A DNA stretch of 14,460 nt from Acidimicrobiia bacterium (GTDB lineage: Bacteria; Actinomycetota; Acidimicrobiia; IMCC26256; BP-133): assembly GCA_025923175.1 (NCBI GenBank), contig JAICGL010000033.1, positions 1 through 14,460 on the forward strand, written 5' to 3'. Position numbers and translations under genes: made by a program. The notes below the pieces were generated by a model. That model saw only the letters and a list, made by a program, of their open reading frames with translations, was not told where the DNA came from and did no database searches. Below are positions 12,233 through 14,460 of the stretch, piece after piece (position 1 is the stretch's first letter; each line of letters begins with the position of its first letter).

Positions 12233-14460
12233 ATGCGCCGAATGACCAGGCCGAAGCCTGGGGGGTTAGCGGTGTTTCTTCGTGTCTTGTCCCGTCGGCG
12301 CGTCCGACGCGTGGGCCGGCCGGACCGGCTGACGGGCGTCCTGGGGGTGATGGCCCTCGTCGTCGGTACGCTCGCCGTGGGGTTGCCAGAACCGGCTCGG
12401 GCCGCGGTCACGATCCCCGCCGGGTTCATCGAGGGCACCGTCGCTGACGTGTCCGCCCCGACCGATCTGGCGTTCCTGCCCGACGGGCGGATGTTGGTCA
12501 GCTCGAAGCCGGGCGTCCTACGAATGATCAAGAACGAAGGGGTCGTACCGACTCCGGTTGTCGACCTGTCCGCCAAGGTGTGCTCGAGGCGCGAGGAAGG
12601 GCTTGGGGCCGTGGCGGTCGATCCCGCCTACAGCACAAACCACTTCGTCTACCTCTTCTACACCTTCAACCGGGTCGGCACGTGTTACACGTATGACGAC
12701 GGCTCGATCGTTCTGACCAAGGGCCCGGTGAACCGGCTGTCGCGCTTCGTGCTGCCGGCCGGCTCCGACGTCATCGACCCGGCCAGCGAGGTCGTGATCC
12801 TCGACAACATGGCCGCCCTCGGCATGCACAACGGGGGCGACATCGAGTTCGGGGCCGACGGCCTGCTCTACGTCACCGTGGGCGACGCCGGCTGCCGGGT
12901 GACCGACCAGACGAAGTGCCAGGCGTCCAACGACAACGCCCGGAGCCTCGCCCTGCCGCTCGGCAAGGTCTTGCGGGTCACTCGCAACGGCGCCGTCCCG
13001 GCCGACAACCCGTATGCGTCGGCGCCGGGCGCCCGCCGCTGCACGAATCCCGCCGGGGTCCCGCCCGGCAGCGGTCCGTGCAGCGAGATCTTTGCGACCG
13101 GGCTCCGGAACCCGTTCCGCTTCTCGTTCAAGCCCGGCACCAATACGTTCCATATCAACGATGTCGGTCTCGCCCTCTGGGAAGAGATCGACCTCGGCGC
13201 CAAGGGAGCGGACTACGGCTGGAACGTACGGGAAGGGCATTGCGCCACCCGATCCACCAGTGACTGCGGCACCCCGCCGGCGGGGATGACCAACCCGATC
13301 TACGACTACGCCCATTCCAGCGGGTGCAAGGCGATCACGGCATCGGCCTGGGTGCCGGAGGGCCTCTGGGGCGGCTATTCCGGGTCGTACCTCTTCGCCG
13401 ACTACGTCTGCGGCAAGATCTTCCGGCTCGTTCCCGGCAGCGGCGGGAAGTACACCACCGAGACAGTCGTCTCGGGCCTCGGTGTGAACAGCGCCGTCAG
13501 CATGCAGTTCGGGCCGTACAACGGCACGCAGGCGCTGTACTACACGACGTACACCGGTCAGGTCCGCCGCCTGGCCAAGCACATCCCGGTCCCGGTTGCC
13601 TCCTTCACCACGTCGCCGACCCAGATCTCGAGCGCTCCGGCCACCGTGCATTTCGACGCGAGCGCCTCGACGAGTCCCCTGAATTCGCCCCTCAGTTACC
13701 ACTGGGACTTCGGCGACGGGCGCACGCTCGTTGTGACTTCCGGGCCGACCGTTGACCACGTGTACGGGGCCGAAGGCGGCTATACCGCCACGCTGCGGGT
13801 GTCGGACGGCAGCCGGGAATCGCAGCCGGCGACCAGGACGGTCACGGTGGGCGACCCGCCCACGGCGACGATCCTGTCACCGTCGGCGGACCCGACGTAC
13901 TCCTCCCACGACGCTCTCCGGCTCAAGGGCACCGGCGTCGACGGCCGGGGCGTGACACTTCCCGCCAGCGCGCTCAGCTGGCAGGTCCTGCTGCACCACG
14001 AGTCGCACATCCACCCCTACTTCGGTCCGGCGTCGGGCAACGACGTTGCCATCACCTACCCGTCGCCCGAGGATCTGGGTGCGGCGGCGACGAGCTACGT
14101 CGAAGTCCAGCTCACGGTTACCGCACCGAACGGGATCAAGACCACGGTCACCAGGAATCTCCTGCCGAAGAAGGTCTCGCTGACCTTCAACACCGACCGG
14201 TCGACGGCGCTCGCCCTCCAGGTGGCTGACCAGACGCTCAAGGGGGCGGCGACCGTCACCGCCTGGGCGAACATGGAGTTCACCGTCCACGCTCCGAGTC
14301 CGCAGAGTTACCCCGACCGCACCTACTACTTCCGGTCATGGTCGGACGGGAAGCCCCAGACGCACCAGATCGTGGCGCCGGCAGCAAACCAGACGTACAC
14401 GGCCAGCTTCGACCGGGTCAACGGGCCCCCTCCTCCGCCTCCTCCGCCTCCGCCGCCTCC
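12233..14460 (+). CDS. Secreted PQQ-dependent sugar dehydrogenase-like protein with PKD domain (3'-truncated)
   Basis: The frame is open from ATG 12233 to the last base: 742 complete codons, with the C-terminus outside. Residues 1-57 look like a long export signal: an Arg-rich start, a hydrophobic core TGVLGVMALVVGTLAVGL and a PARA|AV cleavage site. Residues about 60-450 are a beta-propeller of the soluble glucose dehydrogenase (GSDH) type, with APTDLAFLPDGRMLVSSKPG, GMHNGGDIEFGADGLLYVTV (H199 is the likely catalytic-base position), ATGLRNPFRFSF and GADYGWNVREGHC. A PKD domain (about 455-540) has YHWDFGDG and a Y-T-A-T-L-x-V-S-D-G close. Residues 541-730 form one or two more beta-rich modules, then a polyproline run begins at 732. 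It would oxidise a sugar or bind carbohydrate outside the cell; the substrate is unknown and catalysis is unproven. GAGG at 12222-12225 lies 7 nt upstream of the start. Confidence 0.88.
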   Translation, partial: MRRMTRPKPGGLAVFLRVLSRRRVRRVGRPDRLTGVLGVMALVVGTLAVGLPEPARAAVTIPAGFIEGTVADVSAPTDLAFLPDGRMLVSSKPGVLRMIKNEGVVPTPVVDLSAKVCSRREEGLGAVAVDPAYSTNHFVYLFYTFNRVGTCYTYDDGSIVLTKGPVNRLSRFVLPAGSDVIDPASEVVILDNMAALGMHNGGDIEFGADGLLYVTVGDAGCRVTDQTKCQASNDNARSLALPLGKVLRVTRNGAVPADNPYASAPGARRCTNPAGVPPGSGPCSEIFATGLRNPFRFSFKPGTNTFHINDVGLALWEEIDLGAKGADYGWNVREGHCATRSTSDCGTPPAGMTNPIYDYAHSSGCKAITASAWVPEGLWGGYSGSYLFADYVCGKIFRLVPGSGGKYTTETVVSGLGVNSAVSMQFGPYNGTQALYYTTYTGQVRRLAKHIPVPVASFTTSPTQISSAPATVHFDASASTSPLNSPLSYHWDFGDGRTLVVTSGPTVDHVYGAEGGYTATLRVSDGSRESQPATRTVTVGDPPTATILSPSADPTYSSHDALRLKGTGVDGRGVTLPASALSWQVLLHHESHIHPYFGPASGNDVAITYPSPEDLGAAATSYVEVQLTVTAPNGIKTTVTRNLLPKKVSLTFNTDRSTALALQVADQTLKGAATVTAWANMEFTVHAPSPQSYPDRTYYFRSWSDGKPQTHQIVAPAANQTYTASFDRVNGPPPPPPPPPPP

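Noticed and set aside
14430..14460. Simple repeat of CCT/CCG at the window end as a tandem repeat element
   Set aside because: It is in frame with the secreted protein and encodes a polyproline spacer, so it is explained as coding sequence.

Overview
The window comes from a very G+C-rich bacterium, by eye about two thirds or more G+C. It is most likely an actinomycete (Actinomycetota). The supporting signs are strong G/C third-position codon use, a DUF2786 / HExxH-metalloprotein pair that I associate with actinobacteria, a DrrA/DrrB-type exporter, and several genes with a TANNNT -10 box about 10 bases before the ATG and no good Shine-Dalgarno (SD) site, which suggests leaderless mRNAs. I cannot name a genus. 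I see no tRNA, rRNA, insertion sequence, CRISPR array or phage gene.

Layout. 1-318 is the C-terminal end of a WYL-domain regulator, followed by a small VOC/glyoxalase-fold protein (411-761). A structured 154-bp leader precedes a two-gene ABC exporter operon (916-2705), closed by a long hairpin. The 338-bp gap 2706-3043 also holds an 18-bp-arm inverted repeat. Then come a DUF4184 membrane protein (3044-3862) and a tightly coupled trio: a DUF2786 protein, an HExxH metalloprotein and an ABM-type small monooxygenase (4000-5472). This trio ends at a hairpin shared with the convergent metH.

metH (5544-9014, minus strand) encodes complete cobalamin-dependent methionine synthase. It diverges across about 100 bp from a PduO-type cob(I)alamin adenosyltransferase (9116-9667), which is followed by leucyl aminopeptidase pepA (9703-11208). 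So one short intergenic region separates two genes that both act on cob(I)alamin: one uses it as a methyl carrier, the other converts it to adenosylcobalamin. A TauE/SafE-type transporter (11261-12181) follows. The last gene is a secreted, PQQ-sugar-dehydrogenase-like beta-propeller protein with a PKD domain and a polyproline tract, and it runs off the window (12233 to end).

Most of the window is ordinary chromosomal metabolism and transport. The least explained parts are the DUF2786 / HExxH / ABM cluster, the paired GTCGANNTCGAC palindromes at 2831-2875, the two-state hairpin before the exporter, and the palindrome between metH and the adenosyltransferase. Function assignments rest on motif recognition only; no database search was run.
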